Source: Wolbachia sp. (lineage in GTDB: Bacteria > Pseudomonadota > Alphaproteobacteria > Rickettsiales > Anaplasmataceae). From it: DNA of 16,690 bases. Shown one piece after another: positions 6,758 to 14,581 of the stretch. Made by a program: the position numbers and the translations under genes. Where the stretch lies: the NCBI GenBank assembly GCA_022836975.1, contig JAIXMJ010000009.1, positions 621 through 17,310 on the forward strand, read 5' to 3'. The stretch's first letter is position 1; the number at the start of each line of letters is the position of its first letter. The notes beneath the pieces were generated by a model, which searched no databases, had not been told where the DNA came from, and saw nothing but the letters and a program-made list of their open reading frames with translations.

Positions 6758-7314
6758 CTAGGGTATGTCGTCGCAAGATACTAGTTGAATAGGTGTCAAA
6801 AGTGTATATAATAAAGGATTTGAGGGTTAGCAAAAGATGGATACAAAATTAAGTCATAGAAGGCATGATATAAGCGACAAATTGTGGGGTAAATTAGAAA
6901 GCCACTTGCCTGGAAGAAGAGGTCAGTGGGGAGGAATAGCAAAGGATAATAGGACATTTATAAATGCAGTAATGTGGATATTTAGGACTGGTGCACCATG
7001 GACCACCTGATTATGGCCATTGGAAGAATGTACACAGGAGGTTTTGCAGGTGGCGTGATAAGGGAATATGGGAAGATTTACTGAAAACTTTTATTGATCT
7101 TGAGTGGCTGATGATAGATTCTACATATGTTAAAGTACATAAGGCTGGACTTGGAGCAAAAGAAAAAGATCAAAAGATAGGTAGGACAAAAGGGGGGTCA
7201 ATACAAAGGTACATATAGCCACCAGATATACTAAAAATGCACGATCGTATATGGCTGGCCTTTCACTTAAAGCTTTGTTAATGTGGGCCAAGATCTCATG
7301 ACGACACACCCTAG
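6758..7314 (+). mobile_element. Internally deleted IS5-family element with both ends
   Basis: Terminal inverted repeats: GGTATGTCGTCGCAAGAT at the left and the reverse complement of GGTGTGTCGTCATGAGAT at the right. Each is flanked by CTAG, which fits the 4-bp YTAR target duplication known for part of the IS5 family. The 557-bp span is well below the roughly 800-900 bp of a full element because the middle of the transposase gene is missing. It could still be moved in trans if its ends are recognised. It truncates inverted-repeat copy B. Confidence 0.8.
6837..7301 (+). pseudogene. IS5-family transposase, frameshifted and internally deleted
   Basis: The N-terminal frame (6837-7010) begins MDTKLSHRRHDISDKLWGKL and ends in RTGAPW then a stop. 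The frame then shifts (6991-7218): PPDYGHWKNVHRRFCRWRDK, then IDSTYVKVHKAG with the first catalytic Asp. Comparison with the remembered family pattern GAPWRDLPPDYG implies 8 nt lost after GAPW. After RTKGG a further nucleotide appears lost, and the gene then jumps to IATRYTKNARSYMAGLSLK and a stop at 7299-7301, the usual C-terminal end of such transposases. About 100 codons with the second Asp and the Glu are gone. It is inactive. Confidence 0.88.
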
Positions 7315-7353
7315 AAAAAGTAGGAAAGAAGTAGTAGAATAAGAGATTTCAGG

Positions 7354-7582
7354 ATGGAGTGGATGAAGTACGAAAGAGTAAAAGGACTAGGAGAAGAAGA
7401 ATTGCGAAGGCTAAGTGGAGTGAAGAAGACAACGTTTAGTAGAGATATTACAAAGAGCCAATAAGGAAAAGAAAGCGAAAGGAGGTAGAAAAAATAAGTT
7501 AAGAGAAGAAGACATGCTACTGATGGTATTAGAGTATCTAAGAGCTTGTACGCGATCTATGAATATAGTAAGATCAGTGTAG
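7354..7582 (+). pseudogene. Transposase N-terminal remnant (IS5-like, DDE_4 style)
   Basis: The first frame reads MKYERVKGLGEEELRRLSGV then KKTTFSRDI, up to a stop at about 7465. A second frame reads KEKKAKGGRKNKLREEDMLL then MVLEYLRA, and stops at 7582. This matches the N-terminal layout of a transposase type common in Rickettsiales (HTH, then K-GGR-(N/P)KL--ED). Part of the middle and the whole catalytic domain are missing. It lies 40 bp after the deleted IS5 element on the same strand. Confidence 0.65.
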
Positions 7583-7598
7583 TTAAATAAGGTAAATT

Positions 7599-7860
7599 AT
7601 GAGAAACATATACCCAAGATCGTGAAAAATTCGAAAAGATCAGACCAATTTTAGAAAGCGCACGAAAGAAGACGAAGCCAAGAGAACTGGATCTGTATGA
7701 GTTATTTTGCGGTGTGCTGTATGTATTAAAAAGTGGCTGTCAGTGGCGGATGCTACCAAAAGAGTTTCCAAAATGGCGCAATTGTTACGACTATTTCAAG
7801 AAATGGGGTAAAAAACCGAATGAGGATAGAGAAAATGTTCTGGTTAAAAAAAGATTGTGA
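7599..7860 (+). pseudogene. IS5-family transposase N-terminal remnant (second type)
   Basis: It starts MRNIYPRS and a stop. After a frame change it reads REKFEKIRPILESARKKTKP, LYELFCGVLYVLKSGCQWRM and LPKEFPKWRNCYDYFKKWG, then breaks and stops at 7860. GCQWRMLP-(D/E)FP-W---Y-YF--W is the typical N-terminal region of one IS5 subgroup and differs from the 6837-7301 type. The DDE domain is absent. The remaining 60 bp up to the next inverted-repeat element holds no recognisable gene. Confidence 0.75.
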
Positions 7861-7921
7861 ACAGGCTCTAAAGCCTTTACATAATCTGACCTTTGTCCGG
7901 CAGTAACAAAAAATCTTAATG

Positions 7922-8135
7922 AGACCCTCTGCAAAGCTACAAAAAATAAGTGAGAAGAAATAAATAAGGGAGTAGAATATTATTTTTAAAATAAAAATAT
8001 GGCAATGAATTACAAAGAAGTAGTAAAAAGACCGCATGATAGCTGGTCTCGTGAATCTAAAACATGGTTTTTAGCTAATTCTACTTTTGGACTACTCCAT
8101 ACTCAAAATACTTCGCAGTGCTTTGCAGAGGATCT
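7922..8135 (+). repeat. MITE-like inverted-repeat element, copy C (214 bp)
   Basis: Full-length copy: left end AGACCCTCTGCAAAGC, right end GCTTTGCAGAGGATCT, which are inverted repeats matching at 15 of 16 positions. It differs from copy A by a few substitutions and one A in a run. It lies between two unrelated transposase remnants. No clear target duplication was seen. Confidence 0.85.
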
Positions 8136-8217
8136 AATATTTCAAGACGAGAAAATTGATCGAAAATGCTTGTCTACCGTACTCTCCAGACCTGGAGCAT
8201 TTTTGGTTTGCAATTAA
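7999..8217 (+). CDS. Short ORF in element copy C (72 aa)
   Basis: It begins MAMNYKEVVKRPHDSWSRES and keeps the same frame as the ORF in copy A for 46 residues, up to the right end of the element. The last 26 residues are encoded by flanking DNA that belongs to an IS630-like remnant in another frame, so the tail is accidental. No clear ribosome-binding site and no recognised family. It is listed because the same frame is open in both long copies. Confidence 0.25.
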   Translation: MAMNYKEVVKRPHDSWSRESKTWFLANSTFGLLHTQNTSQCFAEDLIFQDEKIDRKCLSTVLSRPGAFLVCN

Positions 8218-8242
8218 GCACGCCGAATTGCCAGTTTTTTAA
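8150..8242 (+). pseudogene. IS630-like transposase C-terminal remnant
   Basis: The plus strand reads CLPYSPDLEHFWFAIKHAEL and stops at 8242. LPPYSPDLNPIE-FW is the hallmark around the catalytic Glu of IS630-type transposases. Here the NPI residues are missing but the remainder is clear. It may be the other end of the type seen at 597-868, but the two do not overlap, so this cannot be tested here. Confidence 0.7.
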
Positions 8243-8372
8243 CCGAATATTGATATCGTAATTGATTTTATTGTTCAAAAATCAGGGAGAGCTTACTTCA
8301 GGGAAAGCTTACTTACTTTAGCCATACGGTCGAACTTCTCATCAATTATTCTCTCTTACTGCATTTTGCAAA
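8243..8372. other. Non-coding gap with a 16-bp tandem duplication
   Basis: No gene is seen. Positions 8283-8298 and 8299-8314 are a direct tandem repeat of CAGGGAGAGCTTACTT with one mismatch, followed by another ACTT. No terminator for the PBP2 gene (which ends at 8373 on the minus strand) is obvious. Confidence 0.6.
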
Positions 8373-9911
8373 TCACATTATTTTATTAACAGTGCCATAA
8401 ATCTTACCGATATAATCGAATATTTTATAAGCTATCAAGCAATCTTGACGTGGTGATTTGCCATGTTCTATAAATACAGAGATTGCATAATGAGAAGAGT
8501 TATACGCAATAAATAGCTTGTGGGTACTGCCTTTATGATCTACTTCTGATGTACCTGTTTTTCCAGCAATGCGTCTACCTCTAGGTAAGTACGCTGTACC
8601 AATTCTAGAATTAACTACGTTAAACATAGCCTGCTGTACTACATTCAAATGCACTCCTGATATATCAATATCAGAAAATGTAGCTTCCTTTCTGTTCATT
8701 TCAATATAAGGCATCACTGCCTTGCACGTTGCAATTCTAGCTGCAAGTACTGCAAGCTGCAGTGGTGTCGTCAGTACATAACCATGCCCTATTACTAAAT
8801 TAAGTGTGTCATTTCTTTTCCACTCGGGCCAATACCAACTTCTATCCGGTAATAACCCTGAGGCTTCTTCTTTAAAGTTTTCCATTAATGGTCCATTGCC
8901 TATACCAAATTTCTTGGCCATTTCTATGAGTGAATTTACATTGATTGTTCTACCTATCTTATAGAAATAAACATTACATGAAGAAGCTATTGCTTCACTT
9001 AAAGATACGTGCCCATGACCATCACTTTTCCAACAACGCAATTTTCTATTTCCTATCTCAATATAACCTTTACAAAAGAATTTATCTTCCGAAGATATGA
9101 TACCATCTTGCAAAGCTGCAAGTGCAACTATCACCTTAAAAACTGAAGCTGGCGGAATTTGATAAGATAATGCACGATTCACTAACGGTAATGAATCAAC
9201 ATTTAAGCTTTGCCAGGTGTTCTGCGAGAGTGTACTAGTAAAAAGATTATTATCATATGATGGTGAACTATAGAGTGCTAAAATTTCTCCGTTCTTAGCA
9301 TTGATTACTACTACTGAGCCTTTATGATATTGAAATAGCTCCGCAACTTTTTCTTGCAAATTAATATCTATTGTCAACTGTACATTCTGTCCATCTTTTG
9401 GTAGAACACTGGATAGCTCACTCACAATATGTTGCTTAGAGTTTACTTCTCGTTCAATCTTCCCAGATGTACCTTCTAACAAATGATTATAGGTATATTC
9501 AACACCACTAATTCCTATTTGCTTATTAATCTCTCTTCTTGTATATCCCAAAATATGTGAACATATTGAGCTAAATGGGTAAGAACGTTTATAAAATGCA
9601 ACTATATTGTTTTTTAATGCATAATATTCAACCTCTTCCCAGCTAATTTCTTTACGATGCCCAGAAGAAATCAAAAGATATGATACTACATTTACTGCAA
9701 GCTCAATACCATTCCTATCTAAAATTATGCCTCTGTTAGGTACAACATTAATAATTCTGATTTTATTTTTATTAGATAATAGTTCATATTTTTTTCCATT
9801 TTTTATTTGGAGAACATATAACCTATAACCAAAAACAACAGAAATCATTAGATGAACTCCACCTAATATAAATGCCCTACGGTTGAAAACCTTATTTTGC
9901 AACCAGCGCAT
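8373..9911 (-). CDS. mrdA: Penicillin-binding protein 2 (peptidoglycan transpeptidase)
   Basis: Class B transpeptidase of cell elongation. It cross-links peptidoglycan in the periplasm and works with RodA and MreC. One membrane anchor lies at about residues 12-31, and the dimerisation/pedestal domain covers about 35-180. The transpeptidase domain has all three active-site motifs: SVFK at 256-259 (nucleophile Ser256), SCN at 311-313 and KTGT at 451-454. Its 512 residues are shorter than the roughly 630 of E. coli but normal for reduced Rickettsiales. The LLEGTSGKIEREVNSK stretch supports PBP2 over FtsI. The start overlaps the end of the deacetylase gene by 20 bp, and a GGGAAG lies about 13 nt upstream of the ATG. 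It is the last gene of the minus-strand run. Confidence 0.93.
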   Translation of the reverse strand: MRWLQNKVFNRRAFILGGVHLMISVVFGYRLYVLQIKNGKKYELLSNKNKIRIINVVPNRGIILDRNGIELAVNVVSYLLISSGHRKEISWEEVEYYALKNNIVAFYKRSYPFSSICSHILGYTRREINKQIGISGVEYTYNHLLEGTSGKIEREVNSKQHIVSELSSVLPKDGQNVQLTIDINLQEKVAELFQYHKGSVVVINAKNGEILALYSSPSYDNNLFTSTLSQNTWQSLNVDSLPLVNRALSYQIPPASVFKVIVALAALQDGIISSEDKFFCKGYIEIGNRKLRCWKSDGHGHVSLSEAIASSCNVYFYKIGRTINVNSLIEMAKKFGIGNGPLMENFKEEASGLLPDRSWYWPEWKRNDTLNLVIGHGYVLTTPLQLAVLAARIATCKAVMPYIEMNRKEATFSDIDISGVHLNVVQQAMFNVVNSRIGTAYLPRGRRIAGKTGTSEVDHKGSTHKLFIAYNSSHYAISVFIEHGKSPRQDCLIAYKIFDYIGKIYGTVNKIM

Positions 9912-10653
9912 TACAAACTTTTTCTTCCCATTCGCTCAACGTAACGAGCTTATACCCTGAGCTTGTTAACATTGTAATAATTTTAGGTAAAGCTTCTATT
10001 GTATTTGACCTATTATGATCATGCAACAGTATTATTGCTCCATTATGGATTTGATTCATCACCCTCTTCACTAGAACTTCTGGTTGATCACCACGCCAAT
10101 CTTCAACATCTACAGTCCATAATATTGGATACATACTTAATTGCTTAGCATTATTTATTATATTATTGTTATGGCAACCATACGGAGACCTAAACCATTT
10201 TACATTCTCTCCTATCAACTTCGTAATTACTATATTTGTCTTTTCTAATTCTTGAAATTGCTCATCACTCGATAATAGAGATAACTTTCTATGAGACCAA
10301 GAATGATTACCTATTTCATGACCCGCTTTGTGAATCTTTTGTACTGCTTGACTTCTGCTAATACTATCTATACGCCCACCCAATAGAAAGAACGTGGCCT
10401 TTGCATCATATGTTTTTAAAACACTAAGAATGGAATTAACTTTATCTGAAGAAGATGGACCATCATCAAAAGTAAGCGCAACGAATTTATCGCCATTATT
10501 ACGTAGAAGCTTTTTTATGTGCATCAAATTTCCATATGATAGATTTAGTTTGCAACCCAATCCCTCATATGAAGTGTTAAAACTGCATTTTGTATCGCAC
10601 CAAACTATATTTGAATACAATAACAAGAAACAAATTATTGTACGAATAAACAT
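9892..10653 (-). CDS. NodB-type polysaccharide deacetylase (CE4), exported
   Basis: Metal-dependent deacetylase of the carbohydrate esterase 4 family, acting on N-acetylated sugars such as peptidoglycan GlcNAc or chitin-like chains; the substrate here is not known. The 253 residues begin with a probable signal peptide (FIRTIICFLLLYSNIVWC). CE4 motifs in order: TFDDGP at 61-66 (catalytic and metal Asp), NHSWSH at 116-121 (metal His117 and His121), RSPYG at 155-159, DVEDW at 182-186, and LLHDH at 209-213. All key residues are present, so it should be active. It sits 9 bp after the unknown membrane-protein gene and overlaps PBP2 by 20 bp, which suggests a periplasmic cell-wall role. No clear ribosome-binding site precedes the ATG. 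Confidence 0.92.
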   Translation of the reverse strand: MFIRTIICFLLLYSNIVWCDTKCSFNTSYEGLGCKLNLSYGNLMHIKKLLRNNGDKFVALTFDDGPSSSDKVNSILSVLKTYDAKATFFLLGGRIDSISRSQAVQKIHKAGHEIGNHSWSHRKLSLLSSDEQFQELEKTNIVITKLIGENVKWFRSPYGCHNNNIINNAKQLSMYPILWTVDVEDWRGDQPEVLVKRVMNQIHNGAIILLHDHNRSNTIEALPKIITMLTSSGYKLVTLSEWEEKVCNALVAK

Positions 10654-10662
10654 TTACACAAG

Positions 10663-11877
10663 TTAAAGACCAGGACCATTAGTATGACCTAATTGAGAAG
10701 GATCTGAAGCACCTTCCACTTGACTTGATGGTGGCTGCTCCGTAGAACCCTCATGACCTGTTGATATTTCATCACCTCCTCTTGGAATCATTGACGTTTT
10801 ATCGCTTTCCTCACTCTTTTGATTGCTTGTGACTTTACTTTTTTGATTGCTTGTGACCTTACTTTCAAGATTGTTCAGTAGTTCGCCATACTCCTTATGG
10901 TACCTTGTTCTCTGTTTCTCTAGTTTTTTATCTAGCTCTTCTTGTTCCTTATAGGGCAGCTTTTTATCATATGAAAATAGTGCACGCACTACTTTAAAAA
11001 CAGCGCACGTAAGAGCACAAACTATACCCAATGCTGTAAGAGTGCCAGCGGCAGCACCAACGCCCGGTAGTACCGCAAACATTTGTGCCATAACAGTGGT
11101 TAAAATCATCACACCAACATTCTCTAATATAATGTTCACCACAAACGCATTTTCACCATTATTAGGCTTTGTTTCACGTGTATTATCGAAAAATTTTCCC
11201 ACTGGACCTGGCATCTTTGCACAAAGACTTTTCCCAGGAAATAAATTAAGCATTAAATCGAATATACTGTCAGAAAGATTTCTGAATAAACATTCATCCA
11301 TACAATCATTTATTATCTCTTCATCACTCTTCACTATTGTCTTATTTTTCTTTGATAGATCATCCTCTTGGGAAATTTCTTTCTTTTGAAAAAAACTACT
11401 TAAAACATTGAAAGTACAATATATTGCTGCCAAAGATACAGCAATTATCAATAAAGAAGGAGCAAAATTAGCCATTAATACAAAAACGATAAAAGACGAT
11501 ACTAAAGCACATGCCAATATAATGAATAGATGACCAAATCTCTTTATCCCATGTTCTGCATCTTCTAAACTATATCCTTGTTCTTTATATTTGCGCTTGG
11601 CATATACAGAAAACAAAAAACGACAGAAATTTTTCTCACTTAACTGCTTTAGGTTTTCTATATAATGATCATGTTCTTTCTTATCACGGTGAGATAAGTC
11701 CAGCATTCTCAGAGTGTCAAAAAAATTATCACTATTTTTACCTTTTAAATACTCGTCCTTAAACTTACTGGAGATTTCAAGATGCCCTTTCTTTCCCTTG
11801 AAAATTTGTTCCCACGCCTTATGCCCTTTAGGTAAAGACCCTTGGTTTTCTTCTTGTTGATTCATTGTATGTAGCAT
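10663..11877 (-). CDS. Membrane protein of unknown function (404 aa)
   Basis: I do not recognise this family. Residues 1-110 are hydrophilic, charged and probably helical. Two adjacent membrane segments lie at about 113-138 and 139-163. A central soluble stretch (about 165-240) contains CMDEC and MPGPVGKFF. A second hydrophobic pair, rich in Ala, Gly and Val, lies at about 245-268 and 270-298. Next is a charged, coiled-coil-like stretch (about 305-340) with KEQEELDKKLEKQRTRYHKE. The tail is polar and disordered, rich in Ser, Gly, Gln and Pro, with SKVTSNQK repeated twice. Residues 1 and 5 are both Met; AGG lies about 6 nt before the first. It follows polA by 51 bp and precedes the deacetylase by 9 bp. 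A tail of this kind occurs in secreted or host-interacting proteins of Anaplasmataceae, but a role as effector or envelope protein is speculation. Confidence 0.85.
   Translation of the reverse strand: MLHTMNQQEENQGSLPKGHKAWEQIFKGKKGHLEISSKFKDEYLKGKNSDNFFDTLRMLDLSHRDKKEHDHYIENLKQLSEKNFCRFLFSVYAKRKYKEQGYSLEDAEHGIKRFGHLFIILACALVSSFIVFVLMANFAPSLLIIAVSLAAIYCTFNVLSSFFQKKEISQEDDLSKKNKTIVKSDEEIINDCMDECLFRNLSDSIFDLMLNLFPGKSLCAKMPGPVGKFFDNTRETKPNNGENAFVVNIILENVGVMILTTVMAQMFAVLPGVGAAAGTLTALGIVCALTCAVFKVVRALFSYDKKLPYKEQEELDKKLEKQRTRYHKEYGELLNNLESKVTSNQKSKVTSNQKSEESDKTSMIPRGGDEISTGHEGSTEQPPSSQVEGASDPSQLGHTNGPGL
10817..10864. repeat. 24-bp in-frame tandem duplication
   Basis: Two 24-bp units (10817-10840 and 10841-10864) differ at a single base. 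They encode SKVTSNQK twice in the tail of the unknown membrane protein. Confidence 0.9.
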
Positions 11878-11928
11878 AAAAAACCTATAGTATAACTACT
11901 CTAGTGTAGCATGTTTTCAACAGACTTT

Positions 11929-14448
11929 CTACAAAATGCAACGTGAGTTAATAAATTTTAAATCTCCAAAATTATCACCTACCTTTACTTCTACCTTAAG
12001 TGGGATAGAAAGCTTTACCACATTTTCCATTATATTTTTCATCAATATCGCAACTTCTTGAACATTTTCTTCTTTGACTTCAACTAGTAACTCATCATGT
12101 ATTTGTAATATCATCTTGCCCTCTGATAGTTGATCAAAAAGTTGTATCATTGCACGCTTTATTAAGTCTGCAGCTGTACCTTGTAGCGGGGCATTAATTG
12201 CTGCTCTTTCAGCAAATTGTTGTATATAGAATATCTTATTATTTATATCCTTCACAAAACACCTTCTTCCAAATAAAGTTTTCACATAACCATTAGACTT
12301 TGCCATAGAAATCGCCTTTTTCATATATATCTTTATTTCAGGATAACAAGAAAAATAATAATCTATATATTCAGTAGCCTCCTGTACTGTAATACCAAGT
12401 TGCTTTGTTAACCCATAAGGACTTATTCCATATATAATGCCAAAATTAATAGACTTTGCTTTGCGTCTTAATTGCTCATCTACATCTTGCACACCAAAAA
12501 CTTGTCTAGCAGTAATCTCATGGATATCTTGACCAGCAGTAAATGCGTCTTTAAATGCTACAATGTCAGCAATATGTGCTAAGAGTCTTAATTCTATTTG
12601 TGAATAATCCGCAGAAACTATCTTGTATCCTTTTTTGGCAATAAATGCTTCTCTGATTATGTTTCCATCACTACTTTTTATAGGAATATTCTGTAAATTA
12701 GGATTACTAGAGCTAAGCCTTCCAGTTGAAGTTACGGTTGTTGAAAAATTGGTGTGTATTCTCTCATCAAAATGGTCCACTTGCTTTATTAATGCATCAG
12801 TATAAGTGTTCTTTAACTTGCTTAAGTGTCGCCAATTTAAAATTTTATCTGCAATTTCTATACCTTCGGATGCAAGTTTATCTAATACTTCAGAATTTGT
12901 ACTATATGCACCTGATTTTGACTTTTTTTTATTATTTAAGCCCATTTTATTAAACAATATATCACTCAATTGTTTTGGCGAAGCAATATTAAATTTTTCT
13001 CCAGCCAAATCATATATTTGATCTTCAAGAAGGAAAATTGATTTTTGAAATGTCTCGGATAACTTACGTAGTTTTACTGTATCCAGTAATACCCCATTTT
13101 TTTCCATTTCAAATATCACTTTTGTAAGAGGCCTATCAAAACGTTCATAAATCGTAAATAGCTTTTCACGAAATAACCGTTGCCTTAATCGTTGATATAA
13201 AATGATCAATGTTTGCGCTGAAAAATTCCCTGTATACTCGCTTAAATTATATGCAACTATATTTGAGATACTATGATCATGCTTCCCTGTATCTAAGCTA
13301 TACGACATTATCATCAAATCATCAGTTGAATTCAATACTTCAACTATTAGTGGTAAAACTTTCTTTATCCCCTTGACATCATGGATTATTTTCTTTACTC
13401 CACTCATGAGGATCTGTTGATCTAATAGATCACATCTCTCGATGTAAATCAGACTATTTTCACTGTAGGATATAGAGATTTTGTTTGATTCATTATGATA
13501 ATAAATTGCAATTTTTCCATCATATCTGCAGTGTGTCAAAAATTTTTCCAGATCTGTGCTATTATGTTCAACCTTTTCTTCCCTATTGCAAAAAAAAAGT
13601 TTCTCTATTTTTCCTATTAAAGAATTAAATTCATATTTTTTTAGAAAAAAAAGTAACTTCTCCATATTTGGAACGCTAACTTTATATTCTTCTATGTCAC
13701 GTAGCAGCTCAACTTCGTAACATAATGAAACTAATTTTCTTGAAACCAATGCCTTGTCGCTATGTTCAGTAAGTATATTACGTATCCTAACCTGCTCAAT
13801 TTTCTCAATATTTTCTAAGAGATTATCTAATGAATGAAATCTATCAAGTAATTTAACTGCAGTTTTAGGACCTATACCTGGTATGCCTGGAATATTATCT
13901 GAAGTATCACCAGTTAAAGCAAACAGATCAAGCAGCTGAGATGATTGTACTCCAAATTTTTCTAATATCTGTTTTTCATCCACATAAATATTTTTAATAG
14001 GATCGAATATTAAAACGTTATAGTCCAATAACTGAAATAAGTCCTTATCTGATGACACTATTACTACTTTTAAATTATGATAATTACTATACTTCTTAGC
14101 TAATGTAGCAATTATATCATCTGCTTCATAACCTTCTATTTCTTCAGAACTTAAACTAAAGGCCTCCGTTGCCTCTCTTAATATAGTAAATTGTGACACT
14201 AAGTCATCAGGAGGAACCATTCTATTCGCTTTATATTCAGAATATACACTATGTCTAAAATTTTTCCTGCCAGCATCCAACGCTATAATTAAATAATCAG
14301 AACGTGTAACATACTTTAATATCATATTCAGAAATCCGTATACCCCGCCTATCTGCACACCAAACGTAGTAATTAAATGTGGCAATACATAATAAGCACG
14401 GAAAAGAAATCCATAACCATCAATTATTGTTAAAACTTTTTCTGCCAT
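11929..14448 (-). CDS. polA: DNA polymerase I (without a working proofreading site)
   Basis: Repair polymerase that removes RNA primers and fills gaps. It has 839 residues. The N-terminal 5'-nuclease (about 1-290) has IIDGYGFLFRAYY, YEADDIIATLA, SSDKDLFQLL and GDTSDNIPGIPGIGPKTA. The middle domain (about 300-450) has the 3'-5' exonuclease fold but lacks the DxE catalytic motif; where it should lie the sequence reads GKIAIYYHNES, so proofreading is probably lost. The polymerase domain is complete: motif A SADYSQIELRLLAHIAD (about 612-628), motif B RRKAKSINFGIIYG (about 658-672), and motif C QIHDELLVEV (about 780). It may head the minus-strand run with the unknown membrane protein, deacetylase and PBP2. 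A promoter is proposed at 14470-14499. Confidence 0.97.
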   Translation of the reverse strand: MAEKVLTIIDGYGFLFRAYYVLPHLITTFGVQIGGVYGFLNMILKYVTRSDYLIIALDAGRKNFRHSVYSEYKANRMVPPDDLVSQFTILREATEAFSLSSEEIEGYEADDIIATLAKKYSNYHNLKVVIVSSDKDLFQLLDYNVLIFDPIKNIYVDEKQILEKFGVQSSQLLDLFALTGDTSDNIPGIPGIGPKTAVKLLDRFHSLDNLLENIEKIEQVRIRNILTEHSDKALVSRKLVSLCYEVELLRDIEEYKVSVPNMEKLLFFLKKYEFNSLIGKIEKLFFCNREEKVEHNSTDLEKFLTHCRYDGKIAIYYHNESNKISISYSENSLIYIERCDLLDQQILMSGVKKIIHDVKGIKKVLPLIVEVLNSTDDLMIMSYSLDTGKHDHSISNIVAYNLSEYTGNFSAQTLIILYQRLRQRLFREKLFTIYERFDRPLTKVIFEMEKNGVLLDTVKLRKLSETFQKSIFLLEDQIYDLAGEKFNIASPKQLSDILFNKMGLNNKKKSKSGAYSTNSEVLDKLASEGIEIADKILNWRHLSKLKNTYTDALIKQVDHFDERIHTNFSTTVTSTGRLSSSNPNLQNIPIKSSDGNIIREAFIAKKGYKIVSADYSQIELRLLAHIADIVAFKDAFTAGQDIHEITARQVFGVQDVDEQLRRKAKSINFGIIYGISPYGLTKQLGITVQEATEYIDYYFSCYPEIKIYMKKAISMAKSNGYVKTLFGRRCFVKDINNKIFYIQQFAERAAINAPLQGTAADLIKRAMIQLFDQLSEGKMILQIHDELLVEVKEENVQEVAILMKNIMENVVKLSIPLKVEVKVGDNFGDLKFINSRCIL

Positions 14449-14469
14449 TTTGTATGATATAAAAAGAAA

Positions 14470-14499
14470 AGTATAATGCTCGTTATTTCAAATTTGCAA
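14470..14499 (-). promoter_or_regulatory. Possible polA promoter
   Basis: On the minus strand TTGCAA (14494-14499) and TATACT (14470-14475) are separated by 18 nt, with the -10 box 21 nt before the polA ATG. It is a reasonable sigma-70 match in an AT-rich gap. Confidence 0.4.
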
Positions 14500-14581
14500 G
14501 TAAATAAGCATTATCTCTCCACTAATAATACTTAATAATATATTCATGATATTAATAGATAAATTCTCTGATATTAGTGGT

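Noticed and set aside
7753..8037. 94-residue minus-strand ORF
   Set aside because: It crosses an IS5 remnant and the inverted-repeat element in antisense; composition is random hydrophobic.
382..8135. CRISPR-like or phase-variable repeat array
   Set aside because: The repeats are dispersed full elements with terminal inverted repeats, not regularly spaced short direct repeats.
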